NCBI GenBank assembly: GCA_043748455.1 | Contig: JAYTNF010000423.1 | Location: forward strand, 1 to 15,628 | Direction of reading: 5' to 3' | Source of the DNA: JAAFKA01 sp043748455 | GTDB lineage: Bacteria; Bacteroidota; Bacteroidia; Cytophagales; Thermoflexibacteraceae | DNA: 15,628 nucleotides | Part shown: positions 1 through 7,153 of the stretch, piece after piece | Position numbering within the stretch: the first letter of the stretch is position 1 | How the letters are laid out: each line of letters opens with the position of its first letter | Position numbers and translations under genes: made by a program | Notes under the pieces: model-generated | Databases searched by the model: none | Told to the model about the DNA's origin: nothing | Seen by the model: the letters and a program-made list of their open reading frames with translations, nothing else

Positions 1-44
1 TTTTGGGAATAGCCAAAAATAGCAATAAAAAAAGGAAATAGCAT
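1..44 (-). CDS. N-terminus of a secreted protein, cut by the left edge
   Basis: Reading leftwards from an ATG at 44, fourteen codons give MLFPFFIAIFGYSQ before the window ends. This is a short hydrophobic stretch ending in a YSQ-type signal-peptidase region, like other Bacteroidota exported proteins here. The start lies about 70 bases beyond the terminator-like hairpin at 115-154, so it would be a separate transcription unit from the DUF6048-like gene. Nothing can be said of the mature protein. The call rests on 14 residues, so chance is a real alternative. Confidence 0.4.
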   Translation of the reverse strand, partial: MLFPFFIAIFGYSQ

Positions 45-114
45 GATTGTTTGACTAACATTTAATAAGTAGTTGTAAAAAATTTATAATTTTTATAATT
101 ACATATACCACAAC

Positions 115-154
115 AAAAATAGTATGTTTGCTATAAAGCAAACATACTATTTTT
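115..154. terminator. Perfect 18-bp hairpin, likely terminator of the DUF6048-like gene
   Basis: Positions 115-132 and 137-154 are exact inverse complements around an ATAA loop. The outer stem is A5 on one side and T5-6 on the other, so a transcript from either strand ends the hairpin with a U-run. It lies 90 bases past the stop of the minus-strand gene ending at 245, so it most likely ends that transcript. A 60-codon plus-strand frame starting inside the stem (124) is spurious. Confidence 0.75.
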
Positions 155-244
155 TAGGAATTAAAGAAGTATTTGAAACAATATTTGTTTTAAGGTCAAA
201 AAAATTACTATTTTTTAAAATACCTAGAATAAATTTAGACAAAG

Positions 245-1486
245 CTAATCTAAAACTACTTCTGGACGTTTTCGCAAAGCAAACCTATAAAAAGCATAAA
301 AACTAAAACCTAATTTAAAACTTTCCTCAGTATTTCCATACCCTGGTATTTCGTTGGCAGTCATGGTAGCAGTTCCTTTATAATAGTTAATAATTTTATT
401 ATTATCAATATTATTTCTACCATCAAAACCTGTTGCTAAGTCAAAATTTCGAGTAATAATTTTGTCTCCACCCGAAATTTTGCCAAGAAACATCAAACGA
501 ATGGTATAACCTACAAAAATATTTTTCCAGATATTTACTTTTAATCCTCCTGTAAGTTCAACCCAATTTGCAGTTAATCCACTCTGCTCCATTTTACCTA
601 TTGGTGTAATGCTATCTGGTAAATTAACATTCCAAACAGAATCTGGCAATAAGTTATAACGCAAGTCATGATTAAAAAAACTTTGCCCATATCTCACACC
701 CACAAACAACACTTCATTATTAAAATACCGCCGCATAACATTATAATCCAATCCAACCCTAAAATATGCACCTTGTACTTCATATTGAAAACCATTTTGG
801 CGTTTTCCAAGACTACTATTTGGTTTCAGTAACGCAGTTGTTGAATAACCTACATCTGCTACTAAGAAATATCGGTTGTCTTTAAAGCTGGCATCAGCAG
901 TGATTTCTGCCATTTTGTTATTTCCAAAATATGTAGCCATACTTTTACTAAAAACACCTTTTAGAAAATATGAACCATCAATTCCTATTCTAATAGCATC
1001 TGGTTTATAAAAAGCATAATTTAATGTATCTCTAACCACTTGTTTTTTTAGAGAATCTTGTAAAATTGCCTCCTTTAAACGTGCAATTTGTTGTTCTTGT
1101 TTTGCTTTTAGACTATCTATTTTGCTAAGTTTTGGTATAGGTTTATCAATATATTTTCTGTATGGAATCCATACAAAATACTTTTTCAGATAAGGAGCAG
1201 TAGAATCTATTTCTTTTGTGCTTTTTTTGTACTTAATAAATAGTAGTTTTTTTGTGATTTTTTTGGTTGCATATAATGTATCCACAACTTTTGCAATTTT
1301 AACTTTTGCAACCTTTATTTTTTTATCTTTTACTTTTTGAATTTTAGTAGCTTGTAATAAAGTATCAGTCGTTTCTTTTTGTGCCAAAACATTGCAATAA
1401 ACACATAAAAATAAACACAATAATAAATACTTAAATAAAAAGTTTGTAGAAGGGAATTTAGTCCGTTTTTTATTTTTATAATTCAT
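245..1486 (-). CDS. DUF6048-like secreted protein with a lysine-rich N-terminal region
   Basis: A 413-residue protein of unknown function. Residues 1-36 form a signal peptide with a basic start, a Leu/Cys-rich core and a VLAQ cleavage region. Residues about 37-120 are strongly lysine-rich and low in complexity. From about 150 to the end the chain alternates like an outer-membrane beta-barrel, with motifs such as RIGIDGSYFLKG, FRVGLDYNVMRRYF and EIPGYGNTEESFKLGFSF. These resemble the Bacteroidota family DUF6048 as I remember it; a profile search was not possible. The frame also opens at 1531, but I chose 1486 because the signal peptide then starts properly and because TACTTTTG at 1520-1513 fits a -7 promoter element between the two ATGs. 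It lies downstream of the CHASE2 gene on the same strand, separated by 137 bases and a palindrome, so it is probably transcribed alone. Confidence 0.7.
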   Translation of the reverse strand: MNYKNKKRTKFPSTNFLFKYLLLCLFLCVYCNVLAQKETTDTLLQATKIQKVKDKKIKVAKVKIAKVVDTLYATKKITKKLLFIKYKKSTKEIDSTAPYLKKYFVWIPYRKYIDKPIPKLSKIDSLKAKQEQQIARLKEAILQDSLKKQVVRDTLNYAFYKPDAIRIGIDGSYFLKGVFSKSMATYFGNNKMAEITADASFKDNRYFLVADVGYSTTALLKPNSSLGKRQNGFQYEVQGAYFRVGLDYNVMRRYFNNEVLFVGVRYGQSFFNHDLRYNLLPDSVWNVNLPDSITPIGKMEQSGLTANWVELTGGLKVNIWKNIFVGYTIRLMFLGKISGGDKIITRNFDLATGFDGRNNIDNNKIINYYKGTATMTANEIPGYGNTEESFKLGFSFYAFYRFALRKRPEVVLD

Positions 1487-1512
1487 AAAATAGTTTGTAA
1501 AGTATTTTTGCA

Positions 1513-1520
1513 CAAAAGTA
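1513..1520 (-). promoter_or_regulatory. Candidate -7 promoter element of the DUF6048-like gene
   Basis: On the minus strand this reads TACTTTTG, an exact match to the Bacteroidota TAnnTTTG element. Transcription would begin near 1506, giving a leader of about 20 bases before the ATG at 1486. No well-placed TTG -33 element is visible, so support is partial. Confidence 0.45.
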
Positions 1521-1590
1521 GCAATTTCCAATTAACTTATACACACTTTTATTGTAGTTATTGTAGAGTTACAAATTTTTAACATATTCT

Positions 1591-1616
1591 GTAGTGTGGA
1601 CTGAAGTCCACACTAC
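1591..1616. repeat. 26-bp palindrome with 12-bp perfect arms
   Basis: GTAGTGTGGACT (1591-1602) and its exact inverse complement (1605-1616) flank GA. It starts 8 bases beyond the stop of the CHASE2 gene, so it could act as a 3' hairpin for that transcript, although no clear U-run follows on the minus strand. The core GGACTGAAGTCC resembles the AGACTTTAGTCT palindromes near metK and before the FIST gene, and it may be a diverged member of that family. Confidence 0.65.
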
Positions 1617-1623
1617 AAAAACA

Positions 1624-2892
1624 TTACACCTTTTCTACCAATGGCTCACCAAATATCCTACGTTTTGCTTTTTCAAATAAAGCGAGGAACAAACTAAAAT
1701 AAATTTCCAAAATATCACCACTCAACAACACCACTGCAATCGTAACTGTTACGTCAATTTTAATATTGTAATCAGCAAAGAATATGATAATTAAATAAAT
1801 AAGAAAAATAGACTCTACAAGTTGTATAACTTTTGTCAAAATACCATACCAAATATCCCAAGTTCTGCTAAAATTAATGTATGCAAAAAGAGCCACATTA
1901 AAAAAACCAATAATAAAGGCAAAAAGATAATCACTCCACTGTGGCAATTCATTAATATATTCGTTATGAATTGCCATAGAAATAATGTTTGCATGTCCAA
2001 CAATACCATATAAATCAGGCGTAGTTCTACCAACTTGTTTTTCGTTCATGGGTGAATAATATTTGTCATCATCCCAAATTGTTGCTTTATAATCTTTACC
2101 CAAATATCCAAGCAAAATAATTTTGCCTGCAATGATACTTCCATCAAACTTTTCTTCTAAAACATCATCAGTTTCTAAAATTGTAAATTTTTCTAAATTG
2201 CCCCGATAATTAATAATTTCATAATCATTGTTACGGGTTTTCATGATTTTAGCAGCTTTGGGGTCATAAAACTCTAAAATTTCGGCAGCAAAGCAAAATT
2301 CAGTTTTTCCGTTCTTAGTTTTCTCTTGAATAGCAGCCTCACGCCAAGTTTCAAATTGAGAATTACCTGTAGAAATGGTATTTGCAAAACCATTTCTATC
2401 TGCATGTTTGTTGAACATAGGAAAAGATGTTTTTAAACTATCCCAAATAAGTACATTATCTTTATTTAGATTAGGTTTCAATAATTTTGTACCCAAAACA
2501 AGGTTTTCTGTTTGGGCAAATGCCATTGCCAATAAAGAATCTTGTTCAGGCTCAATCAATTTAGAAAATATAATATCCACTCCAATTACACGAGGTTTGT
2601 ATTTATTTAAAATCGTAATTTGTTGAGCAATATCGGCTCTATCTAATTCTCCAATATTTACAATAACAATGTTGGTATCAATGGCGGGTTCTAAACGCAA
2701 TTTACTTTGTTGCGTTTCTGGGTCTTTGGCAAAAACAATATCAATAACCCGATAATCATCTAAAACTTCACCAAAAACATTGAGAAAGTCTAAATTTACG
2801 ACTACTGTATTTAATAGCCACATCATCACAAATATACTAATTGTACCAAATAAATTAGTCCAATTAAAAAAGCCTTTGATTATTTTTTTCAT
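1624..2892 (-). CDS. CHASE2-domain membrane protein without an output domain
   Basis: 422 residues. One membrane helix (about 12-33) leads into a periplasmic CHASE2-type sensor domain (about 40-315), followed by three membrane helices (about 320-340, 353-373, 380-405) and a short basic cytoplasmic tail. CHASE2 signs include a KPRVIGVDIIF strand (about 99-109), an NYRG turn (228-231), GKIILLGYLG (256-265) and a TPDLYGIVGHANIISMAI helix (291-308). CHASE2 domains normally sense extracellular signals for an attached kinase, cyclase, diguanylate cyclase or phosphatase. Here the chain ends about 17 residues after the last helix, so no catalytic domain is present, and the next gene downstream is not a signalling enzyme. 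The stop is clean and I see no frameshift, so this is the natural length. The ligand is unknown. The start MKKIIKGFFNW directly precedes the first helix. Confidence 0.85.
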   Translation of the reverse strand: MKKIIKGFFNWTNLFGTISIFVMMWLLNTVVVNLDFLNVFGEVLDDYRVIDIVFAKDPETQQSKLRLEPAIDTNIVIVNIGELDRADIAQQITILNKYKPRVIGVDIIFSKLIEPEQDSLLAMAFAQTENLVLGTKLLKPNLNKDNVLIWDSLKTSFPMFNKHADRNGFANTISTGNSQFETWREAAIQEKTKNGKTEFCFAAEILEFYDPKAAKIMKTRNNDYEIINYRGNLEKFTILETDDVLEEKFDGSIIAGKIILLGYLGKDYKATIWDDDKYYSPMNEKQVGRTTPDLYGIVGHANIISMAIHNEYINELPQWSDYLFAFIIGFFNVALFAYINFSRTWDIWYGILTKVIQLVESIFLIYLIIIFFADYNIKIDVTVTIAVVLLSGDILEIYFSLFLALFEKAKRRIFGEPLVEKV

Positions 2893-3038
2893 AATATTTT
2901 TTTAGTTTTTAGTACTCTGTTTTTAGTTATTAGTCAATTTAAGTTTTGTAATGCAATTTTTCACAAATAAAAGTACAAATTATTTTTAATAGTTTAGAAT
3001 TTTAAAGAAACTTATTAACTTGCACCCAAATTATACGT

Positions 3039-3060
3039 ATCATAGACTTTAGTCTGTGAT
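3039..3060. repeat. Palindrome of the AGACTTTAGTCT family, copy 1 upstream of metK
   Basis: ATCATAGACT and AGTCTGTGAT flank TT. The arms pair at all ten positions if one G-U pair is allowed. It lies in the 254-bp divergent region between the CHASE2 gene and metK and is repeated 45 bases later. The position would suit an operator or a leader hairpin of metK, but the same core also occurs before the FIST gene, so a dispersed repeat is equally likely. Confidence 0.7.
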
Positions 3061-3083
3061 TTTTAATCTGTAATTTTAGTGTA

Positions 3084-3103
3084 CCATAGGCTTTAGTCTG
3101 TGG
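3084..3103. repeat. Palindrome of the AGACTTTAGTCT family, copy 2 upstream of metK
   Basis: CCATAGGCT and AGTCTGTGG flank TT and pair throughout with two G-U pairs. Together with copy 1 it forms a direct repeat of about 27 bases (GTAYCATAGRCTTTAGTCTG and its flanks) with a 45-base period. It ends 43 bases before the metK start. Confidence 0.7.
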
Positions 3104-3146
3104 ATTTTCAAATTTATTCGTTTATCATAATAAAACATTTTATTCA

Positions 3147-4421
3147 ATGGCTTATTTATTCACCTCAGAATCTGTATCAGAAGGGCATCCTGACAAAATT
3201 GCCGACCAAATTTCTGACTCTATTCTTGATGCAATGTTGTCGCAAGACCCACATTCAAGAGTTGCTTGCGAAACCTTAGTAACAACAGGTTTGGCGGTGG
3301 TTGCAGGCGAAATTACTACAAATGCTTATGTAGAAATACCTGATATTATTCGTGAAACTATTAAAAAAATCGGTTATAACAACGCAGAATATAAATTTGA
3401 AGCTGAATCTTGCGGCGTTGTTGTAGCTTTACATAGCCAGTCTGCTGATATTGCAAGAGGTGTTGATGAAGCCGATAACAAAGAACAAGGTGCTGGCGAC
3501 CAAGGCATGATGTTTGGTTATGCTTCAAAAGAAACTCCTGAATATATGCCAATGGCATTAGCTTTTTCTCACCGTTTAATGAAAGAATTAGCACGTATTC
3601 GCAAAGAGGAAAGTAATTTGATGCCATATCTTCGTCCAGATAGCAAAGCACAAGTAACAATCGAATATGGTGATGATAACAAACCTAAAAGAGTGCATAC
3701 GATTGTTGTTTCTACACAGCATGATGACTTTGATGTGGAAGAAAAAATGTTATTAAAAATCCAAGAAGATGTTAAAAATATTTTAGTTCCAAGAGTAATT
3801 CCTGCAAATTTATTAGATGCTGACACAATTTATCACATTAACCCAACAGGAAAATTTGTAATTGGTGGCCCTCACGGAGATTCAGGTTTAACAGGTCGTA
3901 AAATTATTGTAGATACATACGGAGGTAAAGGTGCACACGGTGGTGGTGCTTTTTCAGGAAAAGACCCTTCAAAAGTTGATAGAAGTGCAGCTTACGCATC
4001 ACGTCATGCAGCAAAAAATTTAGTTGCAGCAGGTGTTGCTGACGAAATTTTAGTACAAGTTGCTTATGCAATCGGTGTTGCAAAACCTGTTTCTGTAAAC
4101 GTAAATACTTATGGCACTGCAAAAGTAAACTTAAATGACGAACAAATTGCAGCAAAAGTTGCAGACCTTTTCGATATGCGTCCAAAAGCATTAATTGAAA
4201 GACTGAAACTTAAAAATCCAATTTATTTTCCAACAGCTTCTTATGGACACGTAGGTCGTGAGCCTTATACGCAAGAAGTTGAAGTATTTTATGTGCGTAT
4301 TAAAGAAGAAAATGGTGTGAAACAAGAAATTCGTACCAAAGAGAAAAAACAACTTGAATTTTTTACTTGGGAAAAATTAGACCATTTAGATGCTGTAAAA
4401 GCTGCTTTTGGTATTGCATAA
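3147..4421 (+). CDS. metK: S-adenosylmethionine synthetase (methionine adenosyltransferase)
   Basis: The 424-residue enzyme makes S-adenosylmethionine from methionine and ATP, releasing phosphate and diphosphate. It is cytosolic, usually tetrameric, and supplies the methyl donor of the cell. All family signatures are present: SESVSEGHPDKIADQ near the N-terminus (7-21), the GAGDQGMMFGYA hexapeptide region (115-126), the P-loop-like GGPHGDSGLTGRK (240-252), and the glycine-rich GGGAFSGKDPSKVDRSAAY (265-283). The length and lack of internal breaks indicate an intact enzyme. The start is the ATG directly before YLFTSESVSEGHPD, where the family begins. The leader contains two AGACTTTAGTCT-type palindromes, but I recognise no SAM riboswitch. 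A long hairpin follows the stop within 5 bases. A membrane-anchored GyrI-like gene follows on the same strand, with no obvious functional link. Confidence 0.98.
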   Translation: MAYLFTSESVSEGHPDKIADQISDSILDAMLSQDPHSRVACETLVTTGLAVVAGEITTNAYVEIPDIIRETIKKIGYNNAEYKFEAESCGVVVALHSQSADIARGVDEADNKEQGAGDQGMMFGYASKETPEYMPMALAFSHRLMKELARIRKEESNLMPYLRPDSKAQVTIEYGDDNKPKRVHTIVVSTQHDDFDVEEKMLLKIQEDVKNILVPRVIPANLLDADTIYHINPTGKFVIGGPHGDSGLTGRKIIVDTYGGKGAHGGGAFSGKDPSKVDRSAAYASRHAAKNLVAAGVADEILVQVAYAIGVAKPVSVNVNTYGTAKVNLNDEQIAAKVADLFDMRPKALIERLKLKNPIYFPTASYGHVGREPYTQEVEVFYVRIKEENGVKQEIRTKEKKQLEFFTWEKLDHLDAVKAAFGIA

Positions 4422-4425
4422 TCCT

Positions 4426-4514
4426 TTATTGTCATTCTGAGCTTGAGAAGAATCTGGTGTTATTACGTCAAAACCAATAATGTCAGATTCTTCGCAAGCT
4501 CAGAATGACAATAA
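4426..4514. repeat. Long hairpin of the GTCATTCTGAGC family after metK
   Basis: A 31-base left arm (4426-4456) and a 31-base right arm (4484-4514) are inverse complements with one mismatch, around a 27-base loop. This is the longest and best-conserved member of a family seen 3' of several genes here. It begins 4 bases after the metK stop and could end or stabilise that transcript. The frame of the next gene extends artificially into the right arm, because an ATG at 4480 lies at the edge of the loop. Confidence 0.85.
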
Positions 4515-4535
4515 ATTTGCATATTTATTTGTAAT

Positions 4536-4568
4536 AAAGATGACATCTTTTAAAAAGATGTCATCTTT
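4536..4568. repeat. Perfect 16-bp inverted repeat between metK and the GyrI-like gene
   Basis: AAAGATGACATCTTTT (4536-4551) is followed after one base by its exact inverse complement (4553-4568). A T-run ends each strand, so this could be a bidirectional terminator; on the plus strand only TTTT follows. It lies 34 bases before the ATG at 4603. Each arm contains its own smaller near-palindrome (GATGACATC), a pattern also seen for dimeric regulator sites. Confidence 0.7.
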
Positions 4569-4602
4569 TGGCTTTAATATCCTTATCAAATTATTAAAAA
4601 CT

Positions 4603-5142
4603 ATGAAAAAAACTCTAATCTATATTTTAGTAATAACAATTTTTGGTATTCTTTTATTGATTTATTTTAATCGTGGAGGTTTGGTAAAACCACAACTTAG
4701 TAAAGTTCAAACGCAGCCTTTCACCATGTTAGGCACAAGTTATAAGGGTTTTGGAAAAGATAAAGCCATAAGAGAACTGATTAGACAAACTCACGAATAC
4801 ATGAGCAATGGCACATTAAAAGGTTCATTATCAATTATTTATCGTGGTAATCCTGATGCTAAGAATACATCTAAAACAGACAGTGTTGAGGTTTTTGTGG
4901 GAGTAATTATTGATGACACAACAAATATTAAATTACCAAAACACTATGAAATTAAAAATTATGCTGCCATGAAAACTGTTAGGGCAGAAATTAAAGCCCA
5001 TGTAACTGTTGCACCAAATCCTGAGAGTATTAATAAAACTTTATTAGAATTTGCTCGCAAAAGTGGTTTGGAAATAGACAATGTTTATATAGAAAAATAT
5101 TTGAGTGAGGAGCATATTATTTCGGAGATAAAAGTGAAATGA
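4603..5142 (+). CDS. Membrane-anchored GyrI-like (effector-binding fold) protein
   Basis: 179 residues. An N-terminal helix (about 3-22) anchors the protein, leaving one globular domain outside the membrane. That domain shows the duplicated strand-helix-strand layout of GyrI-like effector-binding domains: PFTMLGTSYKGFGKDKAI (39-56) then a helix, SLSIIYRGNP (75-84), VEVFVGVIIDD (95-105), YEIKNYAAMKTVRAEIKAH (115-133), a helix NKTLLEFARKSGL (144-156) and IEKYLSEEHIISEIKVK at the end. Such domains bind small hydrophobic ligands or drugs, usually inside transcription factors; the role of membrane-tethered forms is not known to me. The frame is open back to 4480, but that ATG lies inside the repeat after metK, whereas 4603 gives a typical MKK-hydrophobic start. 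The assignment rests on pattern, so an unrelated alpha/beta domain remains possible. Confidence 0.6.
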   Translation: MKKTLIYILVITIFGILLLIYFNRGGLVKPQLSKVQTQPFTMLGTSYKGFGKDKAIRELIRQTHEYMSNGTLKGSLSIIYRGNPDAKNTSKTDSVEVFVGVIIDDTTNIKLPKHYEIKNYAAMKTVRAEIKAHVTVAPNPESINKTLLEFARKSGLEIDNVYIEKYLSEEHIISEIKVK

Positions 5143-5143
5143 T

Positions 5144-5176
5144 TTTGTCATTCTGAGCTAAGTGCAGAATGACAAA
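5144..5176. terminator. Hairpin of the GTCATTCTGAGC family at a convergent junction
   Basis: TTTGTCATTCTG (5144-5155) and CAGAATGACAAA (5165-5176) pair perfectly around a 9-base loop. It begins directly after the GyrI-like stop and ends 10 bases before the stop of the opposing gene. The T-rich and A-rich outer flanks on both sides suit a shared bidirectional terminator. Confidence 0.75.
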
Positions 5177-5186
5177 TTTTATATTT

Positions 5187-5642
5187 TTACCTTGCAGCTT
5201 GCAAAACAGCTTCTTTCCTAAAACTCAAAACAGCCACACCGCAATGAATTTTTGCTTTGCTATATTCCAAAAGTAAGTGATAAATTCCTGTTTTTGTGCA
5301 GGTAAAGCTAATTATATGCTTCATTAATTTTTTATTACTATCATAATTTGTTGCAATGACTTTTTTGTCGGTTTCATCTCTCAATGTAACCATAATGCCA
5401 TAATGCTCGTCAATATCTGCTGATTCGATATATAAATGATAATTTTTGCCTGCCACCATAACAATCGTATGATTGACAATTTCTGCATCTGATGGTTTTA
5501 GTTTAAAACTTTTAGTAAAAGTATAACCAGTATCTATTTTATTCATAGCCTTTTGATACAAAGGTGAAAAATCACATTGTTGCCCATAACTATAAAAAGA
5601 AGCTACTGTAAAAAGCAGTGATAAGAATGAGGATAATTTCAT
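5187..5642 (-). CDS. Small secreted protein of unknown function
   Basis: 151 residues that I do not recognise. Residues 1-20 form a signal peptide ending in SYGQ. The mature part has alternating strands (NYHLYIESADI, YGIMVTLRDE, HIISFTCTKTGIYHLLLEYS) and Cys residues at 23, 115 and 134. The pattern of a polar linker, then a strand containing TKTGIYHLLLEY, recalls the pre-peptidase C-terminal (PPC-like) beta-sandwich, but the similarity is weak. The gene is convergent with the GyrI-like gene. It lies 127 bases downstream of the Nudix regulator on the same strand, with a 10-bp inverted repeat between, so cotranscription is uncertain. Confidence 0.7.
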   Translation of the reverse strand: MKLSSFLSLLFTVASFYSYGQQCDFSPLYQKAMNKIDTGYTFTKSFKLKPSDAEIVNHTIVMVAGKNYHLYIESADIDEHYGIMVTLRDETDKKVIATNYDSNKKLMKHIISFTCTKTGIYHLLLEYSKAKIHCGVAVLSFRKEAVLQAAR

Positions 5643-5727
5643 GGAATTTATTATATTATTGTGTTAATTAACGAATTTTATAACAATAAGTTTGCCTAAA
5701 AACGTATAATTTGCAATAATTTAGCTT

Positions 5728-5757
5728 ACATGTAATTTTTAGTGCATAATTACATGT
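5728..5757. repeat. 10-bp inverted repeat between the Nudix regulator and the small secreted gene
   Basis: ACATGTAATT (5728-5737) and AATTACATGT (5748-5757) are exact inverse complements with a 10-base spacer. It starts 12 bases past the Nudix stop and 85 bases before the next minus-strand ATG. No U-run follows, so it looks more like a protein-binding site or leader hairpin than an intrinsic terminator. Whether the Nudix regulator binds it cannot be told. Confidence 0.45.
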
Positions 5758-5769
5758 TTTTTAAATTAT

Positions 5770-6453
5770 TTATATCTCAAAAGAGAAACCTTTTGCTGCT
5801 AATGCTCCATAATTTTTATCATCAAATTGATACAACTTTGCTGCTCTATGTGCCACGCCTTGTTGCACAGAAACCTCTTGTAACAAATTCATTTTTAATA
5901 TTTTTTTGCGAAAATTACGCTTATCTAAAACCCTTCCCAAAATCATTTCATATAAATTAAGCAATGCACTTAATGTAAATTGTTTGGGCAATAACTCAAA
6001 GCCAATAGGTTGATAACGTACTTTATTTGTTAATCTGTCAATAGCCATTTTCATGATTTTATCATGGTCAAAAGCTAATTTTGGCAAGTTATTTACAGGA
6101 AACCATTTTGCTTGACGTGCATCAGAGCCAGCAACAACTCTGCAATCTGATAAATTGACCAAAGAATAATATGCCACACTCACCACACGACCACGTGGGT
6201 CACGATTTACATCGCCAAATGTATAGAGCTGCTCCATAAACATGTCAGCAATGCCTGTTTCCTCCTCAAGTTCACGTTGTGCGGCTTTTTCAATAGTTTC
6301 GTCCATATCAACAAATCCACCAGGTAGTGCCCAAGTATTTTCAAAAGGACTATGCAATCTTTCTATCAATAAAACTTTTAAGCTTTCATGGTCTAAACCA
6401 AAAATTACACAATCAACAGTAAGTGAAGGACGAGGATATTCATAAGTAAACAT
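5770..6453 (-). CDS. Nudix-domain transcriptional regulator (NrtR-like architecture)
   Basis: 227 residues. Residues about 8-140 form a Nudix domain, with the box G46-x5-E52-x7-R60-E61-L-E-E-E-T-G67 intact, preceded by a WALPGGFVD segment. Residues about 150-227 form a C-terminal winged-helix-like segment (PIGFELLPKQFTLSALLNLY, RNFRKKILKMNLL, HRAAKLYQFD) typical of Nudix-related transcription factors such as NrtR and the Bacteroidota sugar-responsive regulators. In that family the Nudix domain mainly binds an effector (ADP-ribose or a sugar derivative), and some members keep hydrolase activity. Because the catalytic box is complete, hydrolysis is possible here. The start at MFTYEYPRPSLTVD matches the usual family beginning. 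No NAD or sugar pathway gene lies nearby, so the regulon cannot be inferred. The gene is divergent from the DUF2147 gene. Confidence 0.88.
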   Translation of the reverse strand: MFTYEYPRPSLTVDCVIFGLDHESLKVLLIERLHSPFENTWALPGGFVDMDETIEKAAQRELEEETGIADMFMEQLYTFGDVNRDPRGRVVSVAYYSLVNLSDCRVVAGSDARQAKWFPVNNLPKLAFDHDKIMKMAIDRLTNKVRYQPIGFELLPKQFTLSALLNLYEMILGRVLDKRNFRKKILKMNLLQEVSVQQGVAHRAAKLYQFDDKNYGALAAKGFSFEI

Positions 6454-6717
6454 AATAGAGTAGTTTTAAATATTAATAATAAAATTTATCACAAACTTTA
6501 ATCAGTATGCAAAAGTTTATACTATGCAACTTAGATTATTTACACAAAATAAACAAACTTTTTTAGCTATTTGTAAATATCATAAATTATAATAAAATTT
6601 AGTTGCAACCAATTATCTTTTTTATTGCAAACGAATTTACAGAAAAATTTTACTATTCAAAAAATATTTTGCAACTTACAATCTAATATGTTCAATCACT
6701 TTTTAATTTTTATACCA
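6454..6717. other. Divergent intergenic region, very AT-rich
   Basis: These 264 bases separate the Nudix regulator and the DUF2147 gene and must hold both promoters. I see no RNA gene, repeat of either dispersed family, or convincing TAnnTTTG with a spaced TTG. An apparent upstream extension of the DUF2147 frame to 6625 is discounted. Confidence 0.5.
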
Positions 6718-7149
6718 ATGAAATATTTTTTTAATTTATTTGCCATTGCAATCCTTATGGTATTTGCAACACAAGCACAAGCACAATCCGTTATTGGAAA
6801 GTGGAAAACTATTGATGACGAAACAGGGAAACCAAAGTCAATAGTAGAAATTTATGAACAAAATGGAAAAGTTTATGGTAAAATTGTCAAACTTTTTCGT
6901 GACCCCAAAGAAGACCAAGACCCTATTTGCGACAAATGTGATGACCATCGTAAAAACAAAAAAATTATTGGCATGATTATCCTGACAGATATGGTAAAAG
7001 ATGGCAATAAATATAATGATGGTAAAATTCTTGACGCAAAAAAAGGTAGAAGCTACAGTTGCGAAATTTGGTTAGAAAATGGCAATTTGAAGGTTGAAGG
7101 GTCGTTTTTATTCATCAGCCGTACCCAAACTTGGACAAGAGAAATGTAA
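6718..7149 (+). CDS. DUF2147-family secreted protein
   Basis: 143 residues. A signal peptide (1-22, ending AQAQ) precedes a single DUF2147 domain. Seen motifs are VIGKWKTIDDETGKPKSIVEIY (25-46), PICDKC (69-74) with a CxxC pair, IIGMIIL (83-89), GKILDAKKGRSYSCEIWLE (102-120) with a third Cys at 115, and the terminal RTQTW (135-139). Length and ends match a complete family member. The domain is a lipocalin-like beta-barrel and is thought to act in the periplasm; its substrate is not established. The frame opens at 6625, but the added N-terminus shows no export signal at its front, while 6718 starts a textbook signal peptide. It stands alone, convergent with the phosphatase gene. Confidence 0.9.
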   Translation: MKYFFNLFAIAILMVFATQAQAQSVIGKWKTIDDETGKPKSIVEIYEQNGKVYGKIVKLFRDPKEDQDPICDKCDDHRKNKKIIGMIILTDMVKDGNKYNDGKILDAKKGRSYSCEIWLENGNLKVEGSFLFISRTQTWTREM

Positions 7150-7153
7150 TATT

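Noticed and set aside
2375..2626. Plus-strand frame inside the CHASE2 gene, and similar frames of 60-115 codons opposite or within metK, dsbD and the T9SS gene
   Set aside because: They are out-of-frame shadows of genes with clear domain signatures and have no features of their own.
3036..3110. CRISPR-like repeat array
   Set aside because: There are only two units, they are palindromes of a dispersed family, and no cas gene is present.
3000..3146. SAM riboswitch before metK
   Set aside because: Hairpins are present, but they belong to a repeat also found elsewhere in the window, and I could not see the conserved core of any SAM riboswitch class.
4480..4602. Upstream extension of the GyrI-like gene
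   Set aside because: The ATG at 4480 lies at the edge of the hairpin loop after metK, and the added residues are translated repeat followed by the 16-bp inverted repeat; the natural MKK start is at 4603.
5742..5960. Plus-strand 72-codon frame overlapping the Nudix gene end
   Set aside because: It begins in the 10-bp inverted repeat and runs antisense to the conserved winged-helix region of the Nudix regulator.
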